A DNA stretch of 64,000 nucleotides from Schistocephalus solidus (lineage: Eukaryota; Platyhelminthes; Cestoda; Diphyllobothriidea; Diphyllobothriidae): positions 107,001-171,000 of the forward strand of contig WEDG01001504.1 of NCBI GenBank assembly GCA_017591395.1, in the 5' to 3' direction. Of this stretch, positions 24,966 to 37,133 are shown one piece after another (position 1 is the stretch's first letter; each line of letters starts with the position of its first letter). A model generated the notes under the pieces. That model did no database searches. It had not been told where the DNA came from and was given only the letters and a program-made list of their open reading frames with translations. The position numbers and the translations under genes were made by a program.

Positions 24966-26595
24966 AAAGCTGTAAGTTTAAGTAGTTCGGTAAATACTGC
25001 AGTTGTCTATAATTACTATAAACTAATTCAAACTCAAGGCACCGTCACCGTGCACACTTGCTCAAAAGATATCGAAGAATCGATGCTCAAATTGTTCTGT
25101 CCACTCGTCAGATCAATTGTGTTGGAACCCTTACTCTAACGTAGTGCAACTGTCTATGATTTACGCAAATGTTTGTATTTTCGTGTCTAAATCTCCATTC
25201 AAAGGTTGTTTAAATGAGTCATTTGTGAACAAATTGCCAATTTAAAGTGTTCTTATGTAAATTTCCGGCAATAAACTGTTTATCCTTTGGCTGGCATTAG
25301 GTTAAATCAAAAAACTTGTAGTACGTCGTTACTTCAAAAGGGGCAGATTTTCGTGCCAAACATATAGTTTTGAATGAAAAAATCGGCATCGCCATATTTG
25401 TAGTCTGACGTATTAAACCTAACATTGTTAACTTTAAAATAATAAAACAATTTTCTGTCGCAATTGGATGTAATAAAAGGTTTTTATCCCATGATTATCG
25501 ATAGAATCACTTTCTGGTCAAAAACGTGCATGAGTGATAACCAGCTACATGTTGTTTGCGCCAATCAAATACGAACAAATTAATAGGTTTGAAGGATGCA
25601 ACCTAATTATGCCAATGAAGTCGAAGTGGTGTTACAGTTTGCTAATGTAGTATTTTAGTACACTAAAACAAAATGTTTATATGTAACTACCAAGGCACTG
25701 GAAGAGGTAATGTAAGCATTTGTTTCAAGTGCGAAGGCTTACACAGTGATGAGCGATTTCAACGGGATAATTCACGGTCTAATATGTTGCAAGTCATTAT
25801 ATTTTAAAGGTCGCTGCACACAACCCAATCATCCTTGTATTTAAACACTTGCTCAAATAATTAGTTACCCATTTGAGATAAAATAATATTGATAATCTTC
25901 ATATTTTGCTAGTTTAAAAAAATTGTAGATATATGTACACAACCCCTTCTTAGTTATGGTTGATGAAGTTCGTATGTATCTTTCAACTGGACTTTATGCC
26001 TTTGCGATGGGTATCTTAATCTCATAATACACCTGAAATGCAAAATGATGGAAATCTCTACATTTTCTTTCTGCGATTACCTAACTATCTATAGCGATTC
26101 CTCGTGTGCGATTATTTGCTCTCTACCGAAATGGGCATGGTATCATTTTCGAAGCTAGTAAATAAGCGATTAATTTAATTGCCTTAATTCGGGTTCTGCA
26201 GAAAACATCTACATGCAGGTAATACTGTCAACCATGCTGTCCAACGTAACGTGCGTTTCAGTAGGTTTTAATCTCTAATTGATGGAAAAACGATGAAAAG
26301 TGGTCTTCAAAAGCATCTTAAGTAAATCATAAAAAATAAGAAAGTACAGGGTTAGATTGACGGATGGAGGCGGACATGCGTTAAGTGAACTAACACAGGA
26401 TGCTAGAAACGTGATTCAGCCAAATTTGTCGAATGTATTCTTCGTGGTCCCTGCAAACATGTTCCTGTTTGGAACCTGAGAAGCATACATAAACTTTGCC
26501 GTTGTAATGTTCTTTAGATTATACCACGACAGTTCGACCGTCGTATTCCGACGATGTCCACCGTATGCTCCATGGGAAAGTGGAGCAGGGACGGT
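24966..26595. other. AT-rich non-coding stretch
   Basis: No gene, RNA or repeat recognised. Confidence 0.5.
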
Positions 26596-28075
26596 GACTT
26601 GCGCGTGATTTAGTTTAAAGTGATAGTAGACTTGCGCTGCATCTACCGCACTCTCTCCTCCTCCCCCACCTGAGCCCGGTGTCAAGACAGAGTCAAGAAG
26701 ACCGGAGATGGGAGAGTGCACAGGTGGCTGGCGCGGCCGGAGCCGCCCCTGGGCGTGCCACCACACCTGGTTCGGATCCCACGGAGTGGGAGTGCCATAT
26801 AGGCCACATTAAGAAGGAGCCATTGCAACCTGACTCTCAGTCCGTCAGTCAGCCACTCCACACAAAACACACATTGGGCTGACCACGCGGTCCAAGTTAT
26901 CCCGTTAGTTGGCAACCTTCCAAACCACGGCTTTTAGCGCACCGTGATAGTTTCTAAGCGCGTCAGATTGTTTATAGTGAGGAAAATACGCTGAGCTCTC
27001 GACCTCACTCTCTCCCCCAACCCCACAATCAGACCACTGTCCGAGCCGGTCAGTTGTCTGATGCGGAAGTGGGCGCAGCTGCTGGTGACCTCGTCTACGT
27101 GTACTCCGTACACTACCTGGCCCCCAAACACAAGCACCAGAATTTCACACAACAGGGGGTTGAACGGCTTACATCTCACATGTTTGAGATAGCCAGAGGT
27201 CACGTTAAGAAGAAGCCATCGCAGCCTGACTCTCAGAACACCAGTCAGCCACTCCACACAACACACATTGGACTAACTGCGAGGTCTGAGTGTAATTGTC
27301 AGTTGGCAACCTTCCAACCGCTGCACTTAACGTTACCCCACTGTCTTCTCCTCCCCCACCTGAGCCCGGTCTCACGACACAGGTAAGAATACCGGAGATG
27401 AGAGAGGTTGCTGGTGGCTGGCGCGGCCGGAACCGCCCCTGGGCGTACCACCACACCTGGCTCGGATCCCACAAAGTGGGAGTGCCATAAAGTCCACATT
27501 AAGAAGGAGCCATTGCAGCCTGACTCTCAGTCCACCAGTCAGCCACTCCACACAAAACAAACATTAGGCTGACCACCCGGTCAGAGTAATCCCGTCAGTT
27601 GGCAACATTCCAAGCCACGGCTTTTAGCGCAACGTGATAGTTTCGAGCGCGTCAGATTGTTTATAGTGAGGAACATGCGCTGAGCTGTCGACTTCACTCT
27701 CTCCCCCACCCCACAATCAGACATTGTCCGAGCCGGTCAGTTGCCTGCTGTGGGAGTGGGCGCATTGGCTGACGGATCGGCGTAACCGTCTTCGCGCGCC
27801 ACAGCACGACCTGGCCCCCATAACGCACACACCAGGATTCACAAACTCAGGGGATATGGAGCAGCCATCGCCGTCTGACTCCCAGTCCACTGGTCAGCCA
27901 CTCGACACACACAGCACATACACAGAGCCGATGGCGTGGTCTGGTGGAAGCGTCAGATTGGCAGACTTCCCAGCCACGGTTTCTAGGAAACCGTGATATA
28001 CTCTGGTAAATGGTGATTGTGAGGGTGTTGTCGATGCATTGGTGTACGTTGAGTGCGCTGATGTAGCTTAGCATT
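26596..28075 (-). repeat. LINE-associated 690 bp block, two tandem copies
   Basis: Two head-to-tail copies of a compound GC-rich block. TGAGCCCGGT recurs at 26671 and 27361 (690 bp apart). Each copy contains two related halves: AAGAAG(G/A)AGCCAT followed by CTGACTC(T/C)CAG recurs near 26812, 27206, 27500 and 27855, together with CAGTTGGCAACCTTCC and GCGCGTCAGATTG. The block lies directly beyond the stop codon of the zinc-finger pseudogene (minus strand), so in that orientation it looks like the 3' untranslated tail of the same element, or a repeat it inserted into. The many 60-116-codon open frames on both strands (for instance those reading CGGTPRGGSGRA) are translations of the repeat and are not genes. 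Confidence 0.75.
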
Positions 28076-28082
28076 CGACGGT

Positions 28083-28620
28083 TTACCGGAGGTTGTCGTG
28101 GATGCGCATGTGTTCTAATAGGCCCATGCGGTGTGTAAATGTGCGGGAGCAGTGAGGGCAGTGAAGGCGGGCGCGTCGACTGTATGTCGGAGCCCCAGGC
28201 ACTGGTTCACCAGCCTCCGTGCGATGGATTCGCAGGTGACTGACCAGGCCGATGCGTGAGTTGAAGGTGCGGGCGCAGTGTGTGCCGGAGAAATCGGTAG
28301 AGGCTGGGAGGATGTCATTCATGGTAGTGGGGGTGGCAGGGGCCTAAGAATGGCAGGATTGGAGGGTGGGCATGGTGTACCGGTGTTGTCGGCATTGTGG
28401 TGTATTTCGCTGTCATGGATGCGCATGTGACCGAATAGGCCCATGCGATGAGTGAATGCGCGAGGACAGTGAGTGCAGTGGAGGTGACGATCTCTGCTGT
28501 GTGATGGTTCTCCAGGCACTGGCTCACCGGTCTTTGTACGATGTATTCGCAAGTGACCGACCAGGCCGATACGCGAGGTGAATGTGCGGTCGCATTGAGT
28601 ACAGCTTAGGAGAGATATAA
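28083..28620 (-). pseudogene. 5'-truncated, frameshifted LINE ORF tail with C2H2 fingers
   Basis: Two overlapping minus-strand frames, 28636-28319 and 28322-28083, encode one interrupted protein tail. The first has two fingers of the form C-x2-C-x12-H-x3-H (CTQCDRTFTSRIGLVGHLRIH trimmed of its ends, then FTHRMGLFGHMRIH). The second has two more, ending MRIHDNLR and a stop. Finger 3 has lost its first cysteine (THC instead of CxxC), and a frameshift near 28320-28330 separates fingers 2 and 3. The linkers EAGEPVPGAPTYSRR and NTGTPCPPS, and the exact ending, match what I know of reverse-transcriptase LINE proteins of diphyllobothriidean tapeworms, where such fingers sit at the C-terminus. Homology stops abruptly at about 28613, so the endonuclease and reverse transcriptase are absent, as expected for 5' truncation. 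Confidence 0.85.
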
Positions 28621-28860
28621 AAAACTGCACGCACATACAAAGTCTTTATTTTAATCATAATAAGGTTTTTCCCCTATATTTTGGCATTCTATAATCTGAA
28701 CCTTATTGTGAGCTCAAATAAGTTCTTCGATATAAACCATCTTTTGGAGGATGATTGGATTTAATTAGCATTCAGAGGTACAACTGAAAAGAGGTGGTTC
28801 ATCCTGAACAAGATCTACATGGTTTCATAGGAAATAACATGCATCTTAACTTATAATATA

Positions 28861-29223
28861 TCACCGAGTGGAAAAAAATCCTTCTTTTAAAACGTCAGTT
28901 TTAGTCGCCACATAACAGGTACTCCTGGTAATATCTATTAGAGAGTAGAGCGGGGATACAATTAGATTGGTTAAACACAAGTTGATGAGGCAAACCTGAT
29001 GTTTCAAATGCCTTGCATATTTATAGGAGAAACGTGCTGACCAGTAGACACTTATAAAGTTATTTGCTGTGAACATTACAGAAAAGGTGACATTCAAATA
29101 TGCCAAGTCATTATGTTTTTCCATTTTGGACCTTGGAGCTTCAGAAGATCGTTTTGTTTTCCAGCTCGATGTACTCAGTGAGTGCCAACTCAATATAAAC
29201 ATTAATATAAACTCCATGATCAC
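28861..29223 (-). CDS. Possible GPCR N-terminal exon (TM1-TM2-like), uncertain
   Basis: A 120-codon minus-strand frame starting at ATG. It opens with a signal-like hydrophobic stretch (residues 1-15). A TM1-like segment containing MFTANNFISVYW follows at about residues 46-65, then a basic loop, and then KHQVCLINLCLTNLIVSPLY at about residues 77-96. NLCLTN aligns with the NLAxAD pattern of helix 2 in rhodopsin-family receptors, with Asn in place of the usual Asp. The distance from the candidate TM1 Asn is 31 residues (28 in typical receptors). The following exons are not found, and the LINE tail lies just downstream. It could be a real first exon, a relic, or chance. Confidence 0.25.
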   Translation of the reverse strand: MIMEFILMFILSWHSLSTSSWKTKRSSEAPRSKMEKHNDLAYLNVTFSVMFTANNFISVYWSARFSYKYARHLKHQVCLINLCLTNLIVSPLYSLIDITRSTCYVATKTDVLKEGFFSTR

Positions 29224-31459
29224 TTAAAGGTGATAATCAAATAGCATTCCGTAGGCCCAAACGACCAACGACTAAAATGCACATAATAAATTCTGAAACT
29301 TTCTGCGGTTAAATTATCATTCTCAGGAAATCGATTTATTTGCAAACGAAATAATTGAAATTGCTTAAGTTTACTACTTACCCGAATAGCTCACTACATA
29401 ACACAGGAGTGCGCAAGTATACAGATTAAACGCTTTTCATTGAGGCATAGCTGTGCAGATATATGTCGTCATTGTACATGATTCTGATGTTATTTACCCA
29501 CTTCAGTTCATTTGAAAACAATTCTTTGTTCTTAGATAACTATAAATTATGCTTTATTCCACGTTTTGAAAAATGCAGTTTTAACCATTTCATATCGTTT
29601 GGGTAATGAAGGAGTTCCACCATAAAAAAGATTGCCCTCTTAAAAATAATTATTCGACTTCATTCAGACAGGAGCTTCCGGCAGTCAATATTTCACACGT
29701 TGTTTTATGCTTATCCTGTTTTTTTTTCAGGGAACACGAACATTTCTTTTTTTAATATGCACAAATCTTGTCAGCATTAGTCAACAATAAACCGCTTAAC
29801 TACTAATTTTTTACATATTTGTAAGCTCTGGTTATGGAATGTGATCACTTGCTACATATATTGCTCTCTTTTTAATTTTTTGCTAACCAAAATATTCCTT
29901 ATTTCTATTGAACCGTTAGCCATTTATAGGGTTCGCACCTTTTTCAAAATGATTTTTAAGAAATCTTGCTGACCATAAACCTTATGTAAATAATGGATTT
30001 TCATCAAAACAAATTTTCAAATCTGGACATACAAAACCGCGCGTTTCGTTAAAACTTTTTCGGCATAACTAAGTCCAAATTTCTAACCGTAAATCATAAC
30101 TTTTCTTGTTTCAATAGGGTCCTAATCTACGGTTGACCATTTTTTTAGTTCATTTTAATAGTTTTATCGTTGATTATGTTAGTTAAACAGAGTGCATGTT
30201 AAACAAACAAACACAAAATGCCACCAAATAAATCCTCTACTAAATATTTTGATTCATGTTTTTAAGGATAATTAAATCTCAATATTCCAAGGGCAAGATA
30301 TGTTTTTTACAAAAAACGTATAGGCTTAAGCCTTTTTGGTGAAAATGGTAACTGTGAATATAAAGTATTGCAGGACTATAAACTGCATAGTTCTTTCATT
30401 TAAATGGAAATATTTGAGGTAAATATTCTCGATTCATCCATGCTTCCAACCTAACCTGTGGTCAAATGTTAGCAACTCGCAAAATACAGCTTGGCGCGTA
30501 TGCAGACCCATATTGTTAAAATATGTCACCAGAAAAATGTCAGCTAAACAAAGCAATATTCTGTATTAAACATCCTTAAGCTCCTGAAGAATTCAGCGTT
30601 CTAAACCGAAATAAAGGGTTGATATTGGGTTTTAAATAACTTACACTGCGCACCTGTTATATTAAGAATATATTAGGTAAAGATTTGGCGAACATTATAA
30701 ACTTTAGACGATCTTTCACGAAATTTTTATTTTTTATGATAGATGTCAAAATTAAACTGAAAACCGTGTGTAAATTAAAGTGATTTAAGGTATTTTTCAA
30801 GTGAATTACCAGTTATAACATAACCAAACTAAGTAAAATTAGGCAACAAGAGTCGGCGAAGTCATGACGAAAAACAATCGGCAGAAAATGGAATGTTTTC
30901 TATTTTAGTTTATCAGCCGTTGTCAACCAAATAAGCTAGAGCCACCCTTGCTGGTATCCACGTTCAAAAGTCTCCAAATTTTCACTCATTTAGCGGTTAA
31001 ATAATGTTTGTACATGTTTATATTTCTTCTTATATACCGTTTTTGTGTTTCAATTCTATCCCAGTACCCTTCACCTACCTTACTATACGTTTTCAAATGT
31101 GAAAATGGAAAAAAACTAGGCAATGCAACCACTTCCGATTACGCAATAATTAACCCTTTAAAAAGCTGATCGGTGATTAACTGATATCTAATTTATTATG
31201 AAATTGATACAAAGTATACAGATGTTAAGGGCCGGTTGAAAAAATTAAGGTTCATTTTGAAAATGTTAATTCTGATTATGTAGTGAACTGCACTGTCAAT
31301 CTTATTTTAAATCTAAATCAAAGTCATTACGTAAATCGAAATAAAATTCAAACACCTTTTGGAGGATCAAGAATAAAGTAAATGGACCCGATAATCCAGT
31401 TAGGCTCAGCAAAGGCGAAGCACATAGATGGCCTGTTATTCATAGTTGATATTAAAAGT
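29224..31459. other. AT-rich non-coding stretch
   Basis: No gene, RNA gene or repeat recognised on either strand. Confidence 0.55.
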
Positions 31460-31900
31460 TAAACCACGCGCAGGAAATAAATATCTCACGAAGCAGCGCT
31501 TGAAGTGAAAACATATCAGTTATTCAATTTAAATAGGTGATATTTGCCTATGATTAACCAAGAATTGACTGTGCAACAGAGACGGCTGACCTAATATAGA
31601 GAATAACAAACATTTCCTCAGTCCCTATATGCTGACTGATTTATCGGATTAAAACATTTTACTTTGACACTCGCAAAAGGCATGACTGACGTGGCTAACC
31701 ATATTCAGTCAAAGTCACTGACAATGAACTGTGAACGAACTCAATGGAAGTCAGCCTGAACACAGACGGGCAGCTTGTCTGTAATTTAACTTCCAAGCGC
31801 AGTTCGGCTGATAGAAAGACACAATACACATTTTGATGACATTTTGTACGAGAAAAAAACGTTCTGCAATCATAAAAGAATTTTTAGACCGTATATCTCA
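31460..31900 (+). repeat. Diverged dispersed repeat, copy 1
   Basis: Pairs with 33780-34230 in the same orientation. The clearest shared blocks are CGCAAAAG(G/A)CATGACTGAC(G/A)TGGCT, ATTCAGYCAAA, TTTGATAGAAA-like (here CTGATAGAAAG) and a final ACATTTT...GA-AAAAACG run. Identity is patchy, so the boundaries are approximate and the family unknown. Confidence 0.5.
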
Positions 31901-33779
31901 AGCCTGTTTAAGTGTAAATTCATGAATCACTAGGAAGCGTCAGTTACTTTTAAAGAAACATATGTATTTCAAAAAAAATTATGGAACTTTTTTTCGCGTT
32001 GGTGGCAGGTTAAATATAAACGTCACTTGAGTCTTTTTAATGCTTCTTTAAAAATCGCAACTATTCTAGGAAAAGTGAAATATCAACGACCGACCGAACC
32101 ACCTAAATATGATATGTTACTTTCTGGCTTTCGTTGGACAAATATTCTACGGCTTTGTAGGCTGTATTCGCAGATGACCCGCAAAGGCACCAGATTTGAA
32201 CTACCTAGTTAAACTAGGGGAGTTTTAAATGCATTCAAACTTAATTCGTGCATGCCGCTAATCCTATAACATCCAGGATCGAAAATAACCTACTTGAAAT
32301 AGGCAATCTTTACGAAGTAAGCCTGAAAACACAACAGCATCCTTTCTATTAAATAAAGAAAAACGTTCACTAGACAAAACTTGTAAATCTTCTGGTTAAT
32401 GCTTTATAACAATGATGAAATTGCACATGCTAAATGTATGCTTAAATCAAGAATTGCTAACGGAAATTACAAAACGTTTCCTTGTCGAAAATATTGCTTG
32501 ATAGGTTATTGAATACTAATTCTCAAGCTGCACTCTCTCTTAACATTGAATTCTGGCAAGATGACGCTTTTGAGTGAGCTTTCTTCAAGTATGCCTCTAA
32601 AAGAAAAATTGGACAATGATCCATTTATTTTGTAGAAATTACCGTCATTTATAACCATATATTTAAACAATATTTTGTCATAAATATGAAGAATAGTATA
32701 CTTTTCCTTTTACGATTTTTTGGTAGAAAATGTCAATTGCTTAAAATAATCTTCATAAACGAAGGGCGAAGTTCCATTTCCTAGAACAGTTTACTACTTT
32801 CGATTAACGTAAAGCACTATCTGCCTTTCAACGAAATTCGTGCTTGCCGAACTATATCCTATATTCTCTCCGTCTAGGGAAAATAATGAATCGCTTTGCA
32901 CATATTGAATTAAGTTATATAATATTCATCACATTTCTTTGCAGACGAGCACCATTTTTTGAAGCATTGCTAAGCGGACAGATTGGACTTTCGAAAAATG
33001 CACATTGGATGGTTTTAAAGCCCTTCTAATTATGAACATTTAAAAGTCTAAAAACGACGTATTTTGCAGTTTTCTTATTAAGAAGGACAGAGTTATCTCT
33101 CAGTAAGTAATTTACGCAGCGTTTCAATAGCTTTTAAAAAACCAGAATGTAACATTAGGTAGTTAAGAAAAAATAATTTTAAAAAATGCTTGTATTCCAT
33201 TGCAACAAGTTATATTTTGATGTTATATATAAAAGCAAGCCAGGAGCACGTTAACGTACACAAGCAGACAAAAAGTGCAGTAAGTAGAACGCATGGAAAT
33301 GCATGAAGCGTATCCGAGCTGAAAACGACAAAGCGGGTAATTTTTACACCGTACGATTCAAGAAAAAAATGCAGCGTTTTGAAATCATTTGCTGCTCCAC
33401 ATTGGATTGTGTATGCTAAGCTGATGAAGGTAAATACGGCAGAAAGGGCCGATGCATGCTCCTATATCTTCGGCAGTTTTCAATTAGTCACTCACTTCTG
33501 AGTGTTAATCGTGCGAAGCATCCATCATAGGCAACTGCATATACCTTTTGTGTGACGCTGGATATCACAGGAAAATTTCACTACTAAAGGCATTTAGCTG
33601 GATTTCGCAGATTTATGACGTTTTGTTGTCTAAAATAAACGTGTTTCCGATTATGTGACACAATTTTCTATTAAATAATAAGACTCCTCATGGTCAACAT
33701 ATAGAAAAGACCTCAAGATATAAACGAGTATAGATGGGATTTAACGTAAGCATAACATACATATTCCACATTTTAAAGG
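31901..33779. other. AT-rich stretch between the two repeat copies
   Basis: Two ~61-codon frames (32027-32212, 32844-33029) have no domain. At 33420 a CTGATGA is followed 14 bases later by GAAA, an incomplete hammerhead-like pattern without a stem II. Confidence 0.45.
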
Positions 33780-34230
33780 AAAAGGCGCGCGGAAAGTATG
33801 TATCTCATGTATCAGAGTAGCAACAGGCACTGTTGAATTATACAGTTTGTACATGAAAATAGCCGACAAATCTGAAAACCGATGAATGGAGAACTTTGAG
33901 CGCGAAGTTAATGTGACTGACCTACTTTAACTCGTTGTATATAATCTAACTAATTGTACAGGTTGACCGATTCACCGCTTCAAAAACATGTGCTTCGAGC
34001 TTCGCAAAAGACATGACTGACATGGCTCCTATGCTCTGCTTTATCCTATTCAGCCAAACGCGCTGACACTGAACCTCCATCGAACTTACTAAGCGCATAC
34101 CTGTACAACGAATGACGGTTAGTGTGAGCCATGACTTTCAAATGCGCTCAGTTTGATAGAAAACTGTAAAGAGCAATTAGATTACATTTTCTGAAAAAAC
34201 GGAGTTTTTAAATAAAAATACGTGTTGCCT
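33780..34230 (+). repeat. Diverged dispersed repeat, copy 2
   Basis: Second copy of the 31460 repeat, about 2.33 kb away. It is best aligned from CGCAAAAGACATGACTGACA (about 34003) onwards. Confidence 0.5.
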
Positions 34231-34789
34231 GAGAGCATTCGCATGTACGCTGTTCCATGAAGTTTGTGAATCTTTAGAAGAATTCGGTGGTTATCCGCTT
34301 TGACAGATATTTAAGGTAATTCTGTGGCACACAGCATTTAATACAACTCTTGAAGCGTTTACCGAAATTTAAAAATATGTTTTATGAGAAGTAAAGCCTA
34401 GTTGATACTGGTCGCAATATTAATTATCCTGTAGCAGTATCCTCAAGTATTTCAGTATTATCCGGATGCCGTCTTTTTAACCAATCTTCTTTTCGACTGG
34501 CAGCAATAAAGCCCTCAATTACCAAATGAACACGTTATCTATTATGTCTGTTTCTCATTAATGTACCATGACCTTGCAAGTAAAAATGTATTTTTTTAAA
34601 AAGAAAGAATAAAATGTACTTCATTGTGCTCTTTTTTCGAATTTTATAAAACATTTCTAATCTAGAGATTTTTAGGACTATGAAATGTCAATTTCTAATT
34701 AAATGAATACTTGCTTTTATAAAATGTGTTGGTTAAGTATTTAAAATTATATTCATCCACTGCAAATTACTGTTGGCTCACCGACAAAG

Positions 34790-34985
34790 GCAAGGGAGAC
34801 TGGTTTGACCAATACTATCTTATTAGCGGTCATCAGCCAGCCATGCCCAACCAAATGTTCAACCGTGCCCTGTCAGATAGAACTCAAAGGATCTAACCAA
34901 CTGTGCCACGAGCTCGTTATCAAGAATATGATCACAGCTAGACGGGCACGCATCTTTGTTGGTATTGACAGTCATCCCATATCAC
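34790..34985 (-). repeat. Ribozyme-repeat fragment (array A family)
   Basis: A single diverged unit in the orientation of array A: plus-strand GACTGG at 34798, CATCAGCCAGCC, a degraded B-box and CAACTGTGCCACGAGCTCGTT (the reverse of the A-box head). The hammerhead strand CUGAUGA is intact but the second core strand reads GUAU instead of GAAA, so this ribozyme is dead. Stem III is longer here (UGGU/ACCA). It ends about 200 bp before the Penelope remnant. Confidence 0.75.
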
Positions 34986-35185
34986 CAGCCACTGGGAGGA
35001 GTGCGTCCCATAACCGATAGTTGATTGTCCATCTACCATGATTTTCAGTCTTAAGTGAAATCGTTTGATGGGCCTGTTGAACTGCGTAATTGTTAGTCCA
35101 CGGAAAATATGTACATTGAAGTACTGTAGCGCTGGTCTTTGGTTTAAAAACAGATTATGTTAAAATTATTAGGAAATCAACACCT

Positions 35186-36080
35186 ATGGAGAGCCGTTCC
35201 CCCTTTTTTAATGTACTCTTCAGGCGATGTCCCAACGGTGAAATAGGTACAGCTGTCTACAGGAAAGCGAATAAAATCAAAGGCCTTCTCAAGTTTCAAG
35301 TTCAAGCTTCACTGTTATCCGCATCCGGACTCATTGCAGCAACCCAACGGAAAGAGCACGTGAGACCCGGTACCTCCGCAAACAGTTTCTGCAGAAGGGT
35401 TAGCCGAAGCCATTCATAAGCTGACGTCAACATGGTCGCTCTCGAAGGACTCAACCAAAACCAACCTCGACGGTTGGGTGTGCGATTTTATCCATCAAGG
35501 ACGTGTCAGAAGCAACCGAGCACATTGTTGCGAGACTTGGTGTTGGAAATACACGCCAGACTAAAGCTACGATGTATAGTAAGGTCATGAAAATCAAAGA
35601 CATATTAAATTCACTATGAGCAGTTAGGGTAAGTGTATCACATTTCGTGCCAAAACTGTTCCTGTAACTACACAAGACAGACTGGACGTATGCTTGGATC
35701 GCGCATACACGAGAGCATACGCTTGCAGTGAAATGGGGTAACGCCTTATCATAAGTGGCTGCCGACACCTACAAAACGGGTCACGAGTTTTACTTCGCGG
35801 CCACGAAGATAATCGCCAAAAGCCAGATGCACGACAAGCCGAGAGTTTATTGAAGCCTGGGGCTCTGATGAAAACTCGGCTAATCAATTTATTATCGGAC
35901 GCCGGTTCACAGGGCATAATTCAGTCACATCCGTACTGGCGCCACTAGTGTCTGATTAATCCCTACCCTCCATAACTGTTACTCACTTTTTGTTGCTGTT
36001 TTACCTCTGACGATGGGCTCCACTAAGTGTTACAAATCTCAGACGAATAGAGCCCTTGATTCCGGTGAATGAACAACCAT
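35186..36080 (+). pseudogene. Penelope-like element: RT end, GIY-YIG endonuclease and 3' end
   Basis: A multiply broken plus-strand coding relic. From 35186: CPNGEIGTAVYRKAN (the RT-distal VYRK signature). From about 35493: DVSEATEHIVARLG (the linker that leads to the endonuclease). From 35636: ISCQNCSCNYTRQTGRMLG (start of the GIY-YIG domain; the Y-I-G becomes Y-T-R). From about 35766: TYKTGHEFYFAATKII. From about 35840: REFIEAWGSDENS (end of the endonuclease domain with its conserved Glu). At least two frame changes and several stops interrupt it. At about 36004 the sequence CTGACGATGGGCTCCACTAA begins, a PLE 3'-terminal signature that is itself hammerhead-like. RT motifs before VYRK are absent. 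Together these make it an endonuclease-positive PLE. Confidence 0.85.
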
Positions 36081-37070
36081 CTTCTTCTTCTTTTTCGTCT
36101 TCTTTGCTTACGCATGCACCTGTACAACGAACATTCGCATCTTTATGAATATAAAGTACTTTCCAAAGGTCTTCTTGTGTCTGCACGTCACGGTTGCAGG
36201 GTGTCTGTCCTAGTTATGTAGATTTTGATACAAAATAATCAGTCTGATATATTTTGAGTGCTTTTTGAAAGTATTCAACGAGCAATGATCAGATCTTGTG
36301 TGTAAGCAATCCAGTTATCGTTTTAAAAAGCAGAACATCAGATAAAATGTAAACTATATATATAGGGTGGTTATTTTGGTCAACCAGAATAGGTGTAAAA
36401 AATCAAAGTCTGTATTTTCATATTCATATAACTTAATATATGTTAACGCTGTCGTATAAAAAACCCCGATTGTTCAATACCTTAAGAGTATTTTATTTTT
36501 GAGTAAATATAATTTACGTGTACCTGTGAAATTGTGTTCATCTAATGTGTGTTTTTTTCTCCACAACAATTTGATTTATTGTCTGCCGAGCATCTTTGTC
36601 TCTAATCTCGCCAATATTTTTCGTGTCTTAGGCTTTGGTGATCATTTTTCCCCAATAATCGCGCTGATGCCCCTGTTGATGACGTTTAAACTAACTAATG
36701 CATGCATTCGCTTGTTAAATAAAATGTTTAATTGTCAGGTTCCGATCATTCTGTGCTATTAGGCCTTCAAAACCTTTATTTACTTTCTACGTGAGCGTCG
36801 CTACTCAAAAGCGAAAGAAAAATAAAGGGTTGCATCACGACCCCGCAAAAAATGTCCTGCTTCAGATCAGTATATCTTACACTATATTTGCTTTACTCAC
36901 ATAATCCAATGCCCAAAACTGCCTTAGATATATTACACCATTTTGTAAAGAAAATTTTATTATTTGCGTTCCTAGCGATACCACTTTGTCCAGAACTGAC
37001 AGAATGTATTCTTCCTTAGTTACCATTTCTTATGTGGCAAGGGGAACTTTTATACAAACTAGGCATATCC
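36081..37070. other. Non-coding stretch
   Basis: A short TTC/TCT-rich run at about 36080-36110. A plus-strand 87-codon frame (36499-36762) is hydrophobic, with no recognised domain. Confidence 0.45.
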
Positions 37071-37133
37071 ACAGCTTTAAGGACATTTCCTGCCTACATT
37101 AAAGAAAGCTTTCATGAATGAATGATCTCTTTC

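Noticed and set aside
26416..28074. Many overlapping open frames up to 116 codons on both strands
   Set aside because: They coincide with the GC-rich 690 bp block and its copies. GC-rich repeats lack stops, and no frame is conserved between copies.
33412..33470. CTGATGA followed 14 nt later by GAAA, with GTATGC/GCATGC near the ends, hammerhead-like
   Set aside because: The spacer cannot form stem II and no NUH triplet sits at the expected place. There is no tRNA-like head or family tail nearby. Probably chance or too decayed to call.
35451..35917. Minus-strand frames of 97 and 105 codons
   Set aside because: They are the antisense of the Penelope endonuclease relic, whose plus-strand frames carry recognisable motifs.
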